Source: Chaenocephalus aceratus
Taxonomy: Eukaryota > Chordata > Actinopteri > Perciformes > Channichthyidae
Direction: 5' to 3'
DNA length: 64,000 bases
Assembly: GCA_023974075.1 (NCBI GenBank)
Contig: JAMFTG010000058.1
Span: 447,405 to 511,404 of the forward strand
A program made the translations under genes and the position numbers. The notes under the pieces are model-generated. The model saw nothing but the letters and a program-made list of their open reading frames with translations. It made no database searches and was not told the DNA's origin. Position 1 is the first letter of the stretch; every line of letters starts with the position of its first letter. Below, piece after piece: positions 9,182 to 20,872 of the stretch.

Positions 9182-11352
9182 AGGAGCAATGTTATGCCGT
9201 TTGGTAAAACCAATGGCCTGCGTCTTAGCTACTGGCAGTTTGAATCCCCATTTATTTGTCCATTTCTCCACTTCAACTATTGCAGCTTGTATTTTCTTTC
9301 CAACATGTGCTACACTGCGGCCTTTTGCCCACAAAGCCCCATCATCTGATTAAAGATGTCATGCATCATTATATTGAACAGCAACGGACCGCACACACTG
9401 CCTTGCGGAGTACCATTTCCACAGCATAAACACTTGAATATTCTGCACCTACTCTTACTTGTATTTTTCTGTCCAGTAAAACATTCATAACCCAATTATA
9501 TGCTTTACCACCAATTCCCAATGAGTGGAACTTGATTAGTAGTCCTTCCTTCCAGAGCAGGTCATAAGCCTTTTCAACATCAAAGAAGACTGCAGTCACT
9601 ACTTCCTTGTTGGTCTGTGCTTTCCTGATGTCTGATTCTCAGCACAATATAGAATCCATTGTGTCCCGACCCCTCTGGAACCCACTTTGATATGGGGACA
9701 ACAGAGCGTTACTTTCTAAGATATACGTTAACCTTTCTGGAACCATTCTCTCCATGATTTTGCACACATGAGATGTCAGGGCAATAGGCCTGGAGCTAGA
9801 TGGGTCTGAAGGGTCTTTCCCTGGCTTCAGGATGGGCACTATTATCGCTTGTTTCCACACTGAAGGAAGTTGGCCAGAATCCCACACCCTGTTAACCAAC
9901 CTCAACACAATGACTAGAGAGTTATCCGTCATGTGTTCCAGCATCTTGTAACAAACACCATCTTTCCCAGCAGTGGTTTGGCGAGCTCTAATAATTGCTC
10001 TTCTCAACTCAAACATACTAAAATGCAGGTCCAACTGATCTCCTAACGCTTCTACTCTATCCAATATTCTCGGGTTTTCCATTCGTGTATTATTTCTGCA
10101 CTGCCTGGCTTCCTCTGTAAGGTTATCTGAACTATGAACTTTCCTAAATGTTTGAGCTAGAAGTTCCGCCTTTCCTACGTTTGTGACAGCCATTTTGTCC
10201 CCTCTGCTCAAAACTGGCAACTCATAGTTCCTTCGAATTCCCCCATTCTCCTAATCATGCCCCAAACACCTGCAAGCTGCACTTCTCTTCCAATACTATT
10301 GCAGTATTGCCTCCAAAAAGTGTGTTTCTGCGTTCTTATTGTTCTCCTCACTACAGCCTGGGCCCTTTCACCCTGATTCAAAGCTTCCTGAGAATGGAGT
10401 TGTTTGAGTTTCCTGAATGCTTTATTCCCGTCTTTAATGGATTCACTGCATTCACCATTCCACCAGGGTACACCCTTGGTGCGCCTAACTCCTGCACTTT
10501 CTGGAATTGTTTCTTTAGCTGAATGAATGATAACCTTAACCAGCTCATCATTGCATTTATTTATATCATCATCATTTTCCTCTTGAAGTGTTTTACATCT
10601 ATTCGTACTTACAGCTTGGAAGGCATCCCAATCAGCCTTTCCCAGTTTCCATCTAGGACTTTTCTTGTCCTTTTCAAACCTTATGTTGGTCCCAACTTCA
10701 GTCATTACTGGATAATGATCGCTGCCCACTGTAGTGTGCTTCACCACATTCCATGCACTTATACCTGCTAAAGCACTACATACAAATGTCGAGTACTGTT
10801 TCTATATTCTTCGTGCAATTATATCGTGTTCCTTCTCCAGTGTTAATGCACACTAGCCCGAGGTCATCTATACATTCCTCAACTACTGCCCCATTTGCAT
10901 CTGTGCTCCTGCTTCCCCATAGCGAGCTATGTGAGTTAAAACCCCCACACCATATTACTTTGTCTTGCAGTGAACCCCCAGCATCCTCTAATACACTTTG
11001 ATCTAATTCCCACATTATAATAATTCACTATATCTATAGGTCCTCTATCATTCCATACCCTTATAACTATTGCTTCATGATCTGTACCTACATGCATAAC
11101 TTTGTAACTTATCCCACTCTGTATGAATGTTGCGACTCCTCCCCCTCTGCCAGAGTCCCTATCTCGTCTAGCTGCAGGATATCCCTTCACAATAAAACCC
11201 AGTTGTGCTTTCAGCCATGTTTCCTGAATACAAGGAACTTTAGGTTTCTCTCCCAGGTTGTCAATATATTTGTTGAACTCTTGTCCATTTGCAATTAAAC
11301 TTCTAGCATTCCACTGCAGTACAATTACCACCACCAGGATGATCCAGTCCAT
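9182..11352 (-). pseudogene. I/Nimb-like LINE ORF2, endonuclease and RT part (arm A)
   Basis: Minus-strand ORF2 in several frames. Apurinic endonuclease-like region: 11352-10776, with LQWNARSLIANG and SDHYPV visible. Linker: 10747-10208. Reverse transcriptase: 10220-9310, with FDVEKAYDLLW, TPQGSVCGPLLF and RPIALTSHVCKIMERM. A fragment continues to 9182, where the Gypsy element breaks it; the remainder lies at 3662-1985. The endonuclease motif usually written GDFNAH reads GGFNSH here, so a catalytic aspartate is missing. Frame breaks occur near 10940, 10760, 10210, 9600 and 9420. The same endonuclease part is present inverted at 34618-35687. Confidence 0.8.
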
Positions 11353-12595
11353 GTCTGAGGTTGTTGGACGTCATCATTCAGGATATCTTTCACGTGTCCC
11401 CAGTGCATCCCTTTCACATCAAGGTACTTTTCAGATCATTTGACAATTATTTAGATTCTTTCATTCCGGCTTTAGTCTGCGCTGAACAGTTGATCATCTC
11501 TGCCATAAACAGTACTCTCTTTTACTCACTATCAGAGTGTCCTCCTTCAACTTAACTTCCTGCCTCGTCACTTCCCTCTGCCATCTCTCGTCCAGTCACA
11601 GTCCAGTGTTGCCACCACCCGCTCTACCGCTCTACCGTAGACCGGAAGTTTACAAGCGCACGCTCAATGAACTGGAAATGGAAATACGTCATCCCGTGCA
11701 ACTCGCCTATTGTAGTGGATTACATATTAACACATGTGAGTGTGAGGGTCCAGAGTCTGAGACCCGCCCCCTGCTTCCTGTCTGTTGCTCAGCAACATGG
11801 ACATGTTCCACTCTGACACAACGTCTGCTTCCTTCTCATCATTACTCTTCTTTCCTGAGAAGCGATCAACGTCTCTGGGAGGGGACAGACTTTGTCACTA
11901 AGATGGAGTTGTAGAGATATACAACTTGAATTGTGTGAATTTAAAGATTAGGTTCCTGTTTTAAGGTCCAAGCGAGGGGGGGTGTCTTTGTTTGCGTCAC
12001 CAAATCTACTTTCAGTCTTTTTGCATCTTTTTAACACTTGTTCTGTATTCATGTGATCGTTCTAAGTCGTCTGTTTTGATCCCCTTTCAGTCCTTTTGCT
12101 TTCTAAGTGGTTGCTTTGTGTATGTTTCAGTACTTCCTCCTCTCCTTGCAGTAACTCAGCTTCTCTCTGATGTTTCTTTAGTCATTTGATCATGGCCGTG
12201 GGAAGGGGGGGTGCTGAGGGGGTTGCAGCACCCCCACCTGCTGGCGGAGAGTTGTAACTGCAACGCCAAAAAGTTCACTAATCAAATCAATACAAAAGTT
12301 TTATTGTGAGTGTGTTTGAGTTAGCGTTTCAGTGTAAGCAGTCTCTAAAAAGCTTCACGATAAGAGAAAGGGATCATGCAGTGTGCTTCTTCTGTTGCTC
12401 TGCTATGGAAAAGAAGCTCGTCAGCGCAAGATCAGGGATGGGAGTTTTGTGAAAGCACGGTTTAAGAACTGGAGAAAGGCAGAGGAAACATTTAGGAGCA
12501 TGAGAAGTCCCATCAACACACAGGCCGTCAACAAGCTGGCAGCATGACAACGAACACCGATGAACGCGCTGCTCTCACAAGCTGCTGCTAAAGAC
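11353..12595. repeat. Upstream flank shared with arm C (inverted)
   Basis: This matches 33368-34617 in inverted orientation with few differences. It may be the LINE 5' region or the DNA into which the LINE inserted; I see no ORF1-like coding capacity. It contains a block (about 12000-12180) rich in short AAAGA/CACTTAG-type motifs, and a T-rich stretch. No gene is supported. Confidence 0.75.
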
Positions 12596-12598
12596 CAA

Positions 12599-13618
12599 GG
12601 CTGCAGTCGAATAGTCCAAAGATCAGCTCCTAAGTTCTAACCCTATCGTCTATTCCTTGACCTCTGAGTGAAACGTCACGGGGTTAAGGGATAGTGGATA
12701 GGAGAATTAAAAAGGACTTAGGAGAAGAGACTGCGGTACTTTAGAGAATCCGAATGCACTTTCACTATCCGACGTGTTTATGATGCGCCAGCGGACGTCT
12801 GCTGCTGTGGGGAAACCATGGAAACTAGTTTTCTATACAGCGGACTACAAACATGGATGTTCAATAAGAACGAGGGACTACTGTAAACTCATCTAGAGAC
12901 TCTGCACCGTGCTCTGATGCTGCTGCTTTGCTTTATGAACGTGGACAACAGAGAAACAGATTCTTCAGGACCAAAGTTGGAATTGAAATAAAAAAGGAAA
13001 GTGAAACTTATGCTCGTCACCCTCTCCCTCCGGTCCACATTAATACCAATGATCCCAATACGTATGATTGATGAACTAAAGATCTTAAAATCAATACAGA
13101 TGTATTTATTATAAACGTTAGTCCTTAACACCTATCTCTGTGTATATCACCATTCAAACATCTTTTAAAAGTTTAAGAAACCCCACACAGCTCAGTAAAG
13201 ACTGAAATGTTGACTTTATTTGATCATTTCAGTAAAAACTAACGTTCATATTTCTCTCTTTATTATAATACTGATGAACGTTCAAAAAAAAGCACTTTGG
13301 CAACTTACCACATATGTTTTAAAAAGCTTAATAAGCACCGTAACTTTCATGATATCATTTTTCGGTCATAATCGGTTGTTTCCGTGAACGGCCGACTGTT
13401 GAGTGATGGCAAATGCTGCGGCTGCAATGCATTGTGGGGCAGCATTTTCGCTTCTCCTGTCGGTTAGGGAGGTCCAGTGGTTCCTAAGCTAAAGGAGGGT
13501 ATAAAGGAAGTTTGAAACCTCCTTTCCTTTCATTTAGATGGCTGCCACTGAGGGACTTCCGGGTCATTTCACTCCTTTAGGAAGGTTCCTAAGCTAAATG
13601 GACTATTCGACTTCAGCC
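12599..13618. mobile_element. Non-autonomous DNA transposon, 19-bp TIRs
   Basis: A 1,020-bp element starting GGCTGCAGTCGAATAGTCC and ending with the inverse of GGCTGAAGTCGAATAGTCC (one mismatch). It is flanked by CAA at 12596-12598 and 13619-13621. Arm C at about 33360-33370 has the uninterrupted site, with one CAA-type triplet, so this is a true insertion. A 3-bp target duplication fits several superfamilies (PIF/Harbinger, CACTA), but CAA is not the usual Harbinger target and the superfamily is unresolved. No transposase is encoded. Confidence 0.8.
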
Positions 13619-13621
13619 CAA

Positions 13622-13790
13622 ATGACTGCATTTAGTGTGACGCTATTATACCGGACCCTCCCTCCACGCAGATCACGCAGATCACGCAGATCACGCAGAC
13701 TGCGTGGGGCCTCGTTCTGCGGAGGGAGCCTCGTCTGAAGCGCAAACGCAGTGTAAGCGCCACAGTTTCGCCGCTGCGAGGCACCCCCAC
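13622..13790. repeat. End of the A/C inverted homology, with 9-bp tandem repeat
   Basis: Continues the match to arm C (33263-33358 inverted). Contains a 9-bp tandem repeat (about four copies of GATCACGCA) at about 13670-13700 that arm C lacks. A related sequence, with GACTGCGTGGGGCCTC, occurs at about 31890-31920, so it belongs to a dispersed repeat. Homology to arm C fades near 13780. Confidence 0.6.
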
Positions 13791-14950
13791 CCGCACCCCC
13801 AACTCTGACTGACTTTCCGCGCCCCTGCATTTGATGTTTCTTTTTGGTTGTTTGAAGTCACATATCACAGGTGAGCTACACCGGACCCCCCCGACAGGTG
13901 GAGCCCTCCATCAGGGAGACCAGGGGCTGGAGGCGGGGCTTAGAGACCGGGACTGAAACACAGAGGAGAGCAGGGCAACCTTTTTTCATTACAATTCATC
14001 TTGTTTTAATTTGTATTGGCTTTTTCTTTACTGCATTTAAAAGTAGTTTTATAAGATGCTTCCTTTGCACGATATCTTATTGATTTATTTATGCCTTGTT
14101 AAAATGTGCTCAATAAAAAAACTTGATGACATAAATGTATTTATTTTTGTATTAGACTGAAGTTGTTGTGTTTTCATGGCTCCTTTATAACCGGCAGAGA
14201 ACGCCTCATCAGGTCAAAGGCTACAGGTTAGAGGACCAACTGCATCACCATGCTATATTCTGACTGGGGCCAGTTATCTTCTGAGGGGGGCCCAATAAAT
14301 GCAGGACGAAAAACACAAAGACAGAATGAAGTAATTGCGCATAAGAAACAATGCATGCAGTTATTCTTTCAGTACATATTTATTTCAGATACTTATAGCT
14401 ACAGTTTTTACGCTCTAATGGGTCCGACTAGAAAGATTGTCGTGGCTTCATTCCTTGTTTTTCTATCAAGCCACTAGACGCCTAAACAGACACTTCTAAC
14501 TCGTTTCCTTTCCTTTATATTACTTACAGTTGAAGAGTTACTCGGCCTCCGATGGTTTGGATGATGTTGCGATGTGTTTGCTCAAAATAAAATAACAAAC
14601 TTTTACACATGCAACAAAGAAAAGAGGCCTTTACAATATTCAAAACAAAGAGGCAAAACTCAAATCAAATAACAAACGACGGTATTCTTTCTTCTTGGTA
14701 AGGCTTCTATAACTTCATAACTTAAAGGGTACTTGTACGATTTGTGTATGTGTATGGTTAAAACTGTTCCTCGACGGCGTCTCTCCAACAGGTTGCCCAT
14801 CACTGGGGCTTCAGCGCAGGCGGCGTGGGAATTGTAGTCCTTTATAGTGCGTTGACTACAGACGTCACCATTAGGTGGCCTTTCTTATCAAATCAAAATA
14901 CTGGCTCCAACGATGACAAATAACGTTTAATCATAAACTTTTCATTTCCA
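13791..14950. other. Intergenic, nothing recognised
   Basis: About 1.16 kb of AT-rich sequence without a recognisable gene, known element end or tandem repeat. Short open frames (around 13871-14083 and 14250-14477) show no domain or codon structure that would support them. Confidence 0.5.
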
Positions 14951-15181
14951 GGGGGCCCACCTGGACTCTTTCACAAGGAGGACTTGTACTCAAATGGCAC
15001 AACCCCAAACGGAACCTTCGCCCCAATGACCTCGTCGTCATCGTGGATAACACAGCACCGGGTGATACAGACACTGTCAGGGTCCAAAGGGCTTGTCCGC
15101 AGTGTCTTGGTGAAAACCAAGAGTAGCACCTTACAGCGACCAATTGACAAGCTCTGTCTGCTTCTGGAAGCAGTTGATTGA
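14951..15181 (+). pseudogene. Bel/Pao Pol C-terminal remnant
   Basis: The plus strand encodes first KWHNPKRNLRPNDLVVIVD and then, after a frame break near 15080, GLVRSVLVKTKSSTLQRPID followed by KLCLLLEAVD and a stop. This is the DUF5641-like module at the C-terminus of Bel/Pao polyproteins, downstream of integrase. Upstream pol is missing. A purine tract and an LTR-like segment follow, as expected at the 3' end of such an element. Confidence 0.6.
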
Positions 15182-15416
15182 ACACAAGGTGTCATGTGCT
15201 GGTAACCTCTGACACCCAGTATCACACACACACACACATGCCCCCCCCCTTTTTCCTCTTGAACTCATGCAAACACACCAAACACAAACATTGGACTATG
15301 AACTATGACGATGATTGTATATTGATGACGGTTACATTTTGAGTAACTGCTTGTTTTGTGGCTCTATTATAATGTATTAATTGTTTTGCTACTGCGTCAA
15401 CAATTAGGGGCCGGTA

Positions 15417-16520
15417 TGTTAGAGCCACAAAGTTATTATTTCGAGTCATAATTTGATAAATGATGTAATGATGGAAAAGGATTTATATTGCCATGGTGAA
15501 TATGTTTTTGATGAAATGATTGTTAATTTTATATCGTAAATATGATCTGTTTCCTTGTACCTTCCGGTGTGTATTTAAGCGAGGTAACTCGGAGACATTA
15601 CATTACATTGCATTTAGCTGACGCTTTTATCCAAAGCGACTTACAATAAGTACATTCGACCAGGAAGACACAACCTTGAAGAAAACAGAATCATATAAGA
15701 ACATCAGGTTTCAAAGAGCCAATCGTTTCAAGTGCTACTCAACTGGCTTCAGGTAAGCCAGTCCTTTATTAGTATATAAGTGCTCTGTTAGCAGTTCTTT
15801 GTTAGTCATTCTATCGCTCGAAGTGGAGTCGAAAGAGATGAGTTTTCAGTCTGCGCCGGAAGGTGTGTAAGCTTTCTGCGGTCCTGATTTCAATGGGGAG
15901 CTCATTCCACCATTTTGGAGCCAGGATAGCAAATCCACGTGTTTTTGCTGATGGGAACTTGGGTCCCCCTCGCAGCGAGGGTGCAGCGAGCCGTTTGGCT
16001 GATGCAGAGCGAAGTGCACGTGCTGGGGTGTACGGTTTAACCATGTCCTGGATGTAGGAAGGGCCAGATCCATTCGCAGCATGGTACGCAAGTACCAGTG
16101 TCTTGAAGTGGATTCTAGCAGTTACCGGAAGCCAGTGGAGGGAGCGGAGGAGCGGCGTGGTGTGGGAGAATTTTGGAAGGTTGAAGACCAGACGAGCCGC
16201 TGCATTCTGGATGAGCTGCAGAGGTCGGATGGCACATGCAGGGAGACCAGCTAGGAGGGAGTTGAGACCTGATGAGACGGGGAGCGGAACAGTTTTTCGA
16301 CCGCAAATTGCAGACAGAGATTGGTGTTGCAAATTGGACTGCAAACAAAGTGTAGTTTAGTTAGGAAAGCATATCGCCGAAATACTGTATAATATTTTGA
16401 GACTATTTAAGTCAATACTTTGTTGTTAATAAATTGTATATTTTTTGACTGAAAACCTTCGGCTGCTTATTGTTTTGGATTGCGTCAACCCCGCTCTATA
16501 GTGGCAAGAGTGCCATTACA
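15417..16520 (+). repeat. Putative Bel/Pao 3' LTR, split by an L2 fragment
   Basis: Starts TGTTAGAGCC after a GGGGCCGG purine-rich run and ends ATTACA at 16520, exactly where the LINE-tail unit B begins. An AATAAA lies at about 16427. Subtracting the nested L2 leaves about 340 bp. No partner 5' LTR is visible, so the assignment rests on the upstream pol remnant and the TG...CA ends. Confidence 0.5.
15597..16361 (-). mobile_element. L2-like LINE 3' end
   Basis: Minus-strand LINE fragment: a 177-residue open frame (16344-15811) is an RT C-terminal region, with LPACAIRPLQLIQNAAARL and SLHWLPVTARIHFKTL. It is followed by the 3' UTR containing the motif common in fish, GACGCTTTTATCCAAAGCG on the plus strand at about 15621-15640, and a short TGTAA repeat tail near 15600. 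It is 5'-truncated, as usual for LINEs. A further copy of the 3' UTR lies at 47039-47271. Confidence 0.8.
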
Positions 16521-18489
16521 TACAGGTCTCAATCATACTTTAAGTATAATAGGAAAGCATCCAACCGGAAAGTGTGTACACTGCAGCCAGCCAGAAACTG
16601 CTGAGCATGTTTTACTGCTTTGCAGGAAATATAGTACTCAGAGAAATGTGCTTTTCCAGACACTGAAGAAAGCAACATTCCATGACTTGTCGCTATCAGG
16701 GCTGTTAGGGAAAACATCAGGCAATATATATTGTGAGATTATTAAGTTTCTAAGAGAAATTGATACTTTTAAAATAATCTAGAGTTTTGGTTCTTTGTTT
16801 TGTTTCTTGTTTTCTGCATAGTCTCTTGTCCACACTCCAGTCCAGTTGGTGGCGGTAATGCACCTACAAGTTGGTTTGCCAACCGCCAATAAACACGAAA
16901 GAAGAAGAAGAAGAAAACGAGAGAAGAAGAAGATGCACCTTTAAAGTTCTTTGCAATCCGCCCAAAACCGAGAGGAGAAGAAGGAGAAAAGAAGAGGTGA
17001 GTGTATTAAACACCTGCAGAGGTTTCATTAAGTGTATTTACACCTCTTAGCTTACAGTTAATCACGAATCAGAAGTTATCTTATTTAACACAACAGCTAT
17101 AATCTTGGAAGAAAGAAACTCACAAAAAAACTTTAAAAGTGCGACAAAAATAGTCTCAAACTATCTTTAAATAAAGTCTACCGTCTAACAGCTACAGTCT
17201 AACAGCTACAGTCTAACAGCTATCGTCTAAAAGCTAAAGTCTGAAAGCTAACGGCTATCGGCTAACAGCTACAGTTATTATTCCAGTTCGGCTTTGGGGA
17301 GTAACAGTTGATTTGTAATGCTCAGCTGACTTTATGTTAGTTATTTATTACACCAGTTGTCTTTAAGACGGTTTGAGTTGTTGTGTTGGTGCTCTTTGCC
17401 ATAGATATGGTTTTAAATGTATGCTAACTAGCTTATTAGCATCGCCATTCACCACGACGTAGCATTTTCCCATTGAAATGAATGGGGTTCTTCAGTTAGC
17501 TGCTAACGCTAAGCTAAGCGACGGTTTAGCTCATTAGATAAATAGATATACTTTATTTAAATAATGATTTATCTTAAACTGGGAAATGATTGTGTCCCAG
17601 CAGAAGTGTTTTCAGGCATTACACGAGTTAAACATATTTAAAAGATGCAATAAGATAATAAAAATGAAGCATTAGCAGCAAGTATACACACAGGACACAT
17701 ATCACTAGAGTATCTAAAGAATACACAATATACAGAAAATACTGTATACATGGAGTACATTAAACAGTCTCACTAGCTAATGTTTGCTTTCTGTGTTAAC
17801 TTAGTGATAGTTTCACACGGATAGCGTTATAACCGTGGTTCAAACATCCATTAATGTCACTTTCTATGTGAATAAAGTCATTTTAATGAAATAAAAGTGA
17901 ACTAACTGTGAGCTGTAAGTTAGAATGTAAGTTGCTACACAGATTATGATGAATTATAAGGATATTTTAAGGACTGCCCGATGGCCCGGGGCCGTCTAGT
18001 ATCTAGCTCGGGCAAGGAAGCCTCACCTGCTGGGTGCCCGATCGGGCAATCTATCATGCCAGTATAATGCAGCTCGCGGGTCCAGTAATGAGGGACCCGA
18101 CAGTGAAACTAAACATATCTATAACTAGTTACGGTAGTTTGAGAGGTCATTAAAATAGCTACGTGTGATATTCTAACCTGAAGTGTGTGTTTTGTCCGCT
18201 CACCGCTGCAGCTGATCTCTCTCTCCCGTCAGATCAGACTTCACTCGCGTTTATGTCCATATCGATCAGATGCAGCTAGTTCTAGCTAATGATAGACTAC
18301 CTGCTTATTAAAAGACACCTGAACAATAAGTGTCGCTATGCAACCGGGTGAGGCCACAAAGTATAGCGCAGCATTATGCATGTGTTTACATGCCCACCGG
18401 AACCCCGAGGCATTACCAACAGATCAACGCACAATCAACCCATCCAGGACATCTCTTTCTCCACATTACGTGTTAGACATTAGAGTTGA
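16521..18489 (+). repeat. Composite unit copy B (LINE tail + 2-kb flank)
   Basis: Begins inside the I/Nimb-like LINE with an intact C-terminal frame (16521-16782, containing CVHCSQPETAEHVLLLC), then the 3' UTR, a GAA run (about 16905-16930) and the flank shared with copies A, C and D. It lacks about 550 bp present in A and D (junction near 17960). A perfect 14-bp palindrome TGCCCGATCGGGCA lies at about 18034-18047. The left boundary is the end of the Bel/Pao LTR, so the retroelement probably inserted in the LINE and the left side was later lost. Confidence 0.8.
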
Positions 18490-18886
18490 CTCTTCTTGTC
18501 TGTCACATCCTCTTCTTGTCTGTCACATCCTCTTGTCTGTCACATCCTCTTCTTGTCTGTCACATCCTCTTCTTGTCTGTCACATCCTCTTCTTGTCTGT
18601 CACATACTCTTCTTGTCTGTCACATCCTCTTCTTGTCTGTTACATCCTCTTCTTGTCTGTCACATACTCTTCTTGTCTGTCACATCCTCTTCTTGTCTGT
18701 CACATACTCTTCTTGTCCGTCACATCCTCTTCTTGTCTGTCACATCCTCTTCTTGTCTGTCACATACTCTTCTTGTCTGTCACATACTCTTCTTGTCTGT
18801 CACATACTCTTCTTGTCTGTCACATACTCTTCTTGTCTGTCACATCCTCTTCTTGTCTGTCACATCCTCTTCTTGTCTGTCACATA
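18490..18886 (+). repeat. 20-bp minisatellite (about 20 copies)
   Basis: Unit CTCTTCTTGTCTGTCACATC, with a C/A alternation in the last base in some copies (CATC or CATA) and one unit shortened by 3 bp. Because 20 is not a multiple of 3 and the unit has no stop in any plus frame, all three plus frames stay open, giving apparent proteins of SSCLSHPLLVCHILFLSVT type. These are not supported as genes. The same array is at 43149-43627. Confidence 0.95.
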
Positions 18887-19920
18887 ACAGCTAAACATGG
18901 AGCCTGCAGGCAGGCTCCATGGAGCTGTCAGCTCCGGACTGCGCACAATGCGTACATGAAGCGCTTCGTCATGAACGCAAGAAATCTACCCTCATTGGCT
19001 TAGAATCTGATTAGAAAAAAATTACTTCCCACACAGCGATCCGTGCACAGAGAGCGGGTTGTTTGCAGGTGCAGAGGTTTTAACCAGAAAACTAATATGT
19101 GAGGATCAAAAGTACATCTGTACAACTTTTTTCTGTATTTGGATTTTATTTACATGAACATGAAACGGAACACATTTGTGTGCTTTGAAAAACACAAGTG
19201 TGGATCCTTCCGTGTGCACGTGTGTGTTATGAGACTGCTCTGAGCCCATGCCTCTCGACTGCTGCTCGGGTCTGCTCGGTCGGCTTCCGGGTGAGGAGGC
19301 ATTCCTTCAACCAACTTACAGTTGATAACATTACATTTTGAACAGGGGCCATAATAGTGTACATAATGTTTGTTTGGGCAGTTACAACTGAATGTAATGT
19401 TTTCTACTTGTTTCCATCTGGAAGGCATCTGCCTTCATCACATGGAAAGTGTCTTGACCAACAACTCAAGTGTTTCTATAGCTATGCAGGCATGAAGCGA
19501 GCAAACACAAGCAAGAACAAACAAGGGAAATGAAGAACACAATTGAAATTGTATAATATTGTGGTGTTCATCTTATAATTCAGTCTAGAGAACCAGGCGG
19601 CATCGAGTCCTGCACACATCCACATGTTCTAGGGGAGGCCCGAACCCTTCGTGCGTCTATTGGGCTCAGGGCCATCTAAGCTAATCCTTAAAGTCACGCA
19701 CTGTAATGGTATACGTACCCGTACCGAAATTATTGGGTATCTTTTCTTCCTCTCTGTGGGGGCTCCGGTCACCTTCTGTTTCAGCTGCCTGGTATATGTG
19801 TATCCCCATCCCCTGCCTGACAATAATCAGCACAGATGAGCTATTAGATTTCCTTAAACTAAACAAATAAGCGTCAGTTAAGTAAACCTCAAGTAAATAA
19901 CAGTGAAAGTGAGACGGACA
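18887..19920. other. Intergenic, nothing firmly recognised
   Basis: Starts with a small inverted repeat (GGAGCCTGCAGGCAGGCTCC at 18899-18918). A 92-residue minus frame at 19428-19150, with CNCPNKHYVHYYGPCSKCNV, has a Cys-rich look but no family I can name. The stretch at about 19690-19760 contains the CGTACCCGTACCG-type sequence often seen in hAT element ends. Confidence 0.4.
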
Positions 19921-20130
19921 CTAGCTACAATATATTGAGTAGTATATTCTTACCTGTCCATCCATCTTCACCACCTCTGCTGTTATCTTCATGAAAATAA
20001 TGTCCTTAGTTTCATTGTCATCCAGGAAAGCCAGGTCTTTGAAGCGTGGATCCAGTGCTGAGGCGTAGTGGAGGAGGTCTTGGAGATATGTGTAGCGACC
20101 ATCAAAGTCCCGTCTGAATCGCCCCTTCAA
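19921..20130 (-). pseudogene. hAT/ZBED-like transposase fragment
   Basis: A minus frame encodes YLQDLLHYASALDPRFKDL and a following acidic helix, typical of the central part of ZBED/hAT transposases. Only about 70 residues survive, with no BED finger or C-terminal dimerisation domain on this strand, so it is a relic. Confidence 0.55.
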
Positions 20131-20339
20131 CGCTAACTTTTAAAAGTGGTTGCCAGGCTGGCAGCCAGGCATCAGCTTTTGGTTGCCAAAACTGAAAATA
20201 CGGTTTTCGTTTTTAGACAGCTTATATTTTAAATAATGAAGATACTATCCGGTTATACATTACGCGGCTGGCAATACATCGAGCTTTCACTCATTTGAAA
20301 AGGCATCAGCGAACGTGAATATCACCGGTACCAAAAGAA

Positions 20340-20872
20340 AACGGACTGAAGTGCAAACCCAACTCCCGCTAGCATGTAGCCTCCACCGCTCGCAGAGAGT
20401 TCAGACCGAGCCAGAGCTATTACCAACGCCAAGTATCCTCGTGTTGCCATGGTAGCAAAGCGCTACCTGGCTGTGCTGCCTCTGTCCCTAGAGAGGGTGT
20501 TCTCCACAGCAGGAGACATGCTAGTGCCAGCAGATCTGCCCTTTCTGCAGCCATGTGGACGAGTTCATCTTTCTTTAGACGACATGAAAACACAACGACA
20601 AGCAAGTCCTGATGCCACGCTGCTGCTCAGGAACAGTGCAGTTCAGATGCAGGTTATTTCAGTTCATCCACATGCTGCACCTCAATGTTCATTTCATTAG
20701 ATTCTGTATTTATTTGAGTGAATATTCACAGTTTAATAATAATTTAAAAACTATATATTTTATGTTTTGTGATAATTGTTTCTGCGGTACCGAAAACGTA
20801 CCGGACTGAACCGTGACCTAAAACCCGAGGTACGTACGGAACCAAAATGTTTGTGAACCGCTACACCCCTAC
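20340..20872 (+). mobile_element. hAT transposon 3' end with hATC fragment
   Basis: Plus-strand frame from 20449 carries AKRYLAVLPLSLERVFSTAG and then LQPCGRVHLS, the C-terminal dimerisation (hATC) region of hAT transposases. About 300 bp further on, GTGAACCGCTACACCCCTA (20853-20871) matches hAT-type termini of the TAGGGGTGTAGCGGTTCAC kind. The fragment lies in opposite orientation to the transposase fragment at 19921-20130, so two elements or a rearrangement are involved. Confidence 0.6.

Noticed and set aside
13603..13868. Frames with RDLRDLRDL or VICVICVI repeats
   Set aside because: Products of the 9-bp tandem repeat at about 13670-13700.
18490..18886. CRISPR-like direct repeats
   Set aside because: The repeats are strictly tandem with no unique spacers, in a eukaryotic, transposon-rich context.
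18338..19003. 221-residue protein with SSCLSHP/LLVCHI repeats
   Set aside because: It reads through the 20-bp minisatellite, which is open in all three frames; no codon signal, and the flanks are non-coding repeat.
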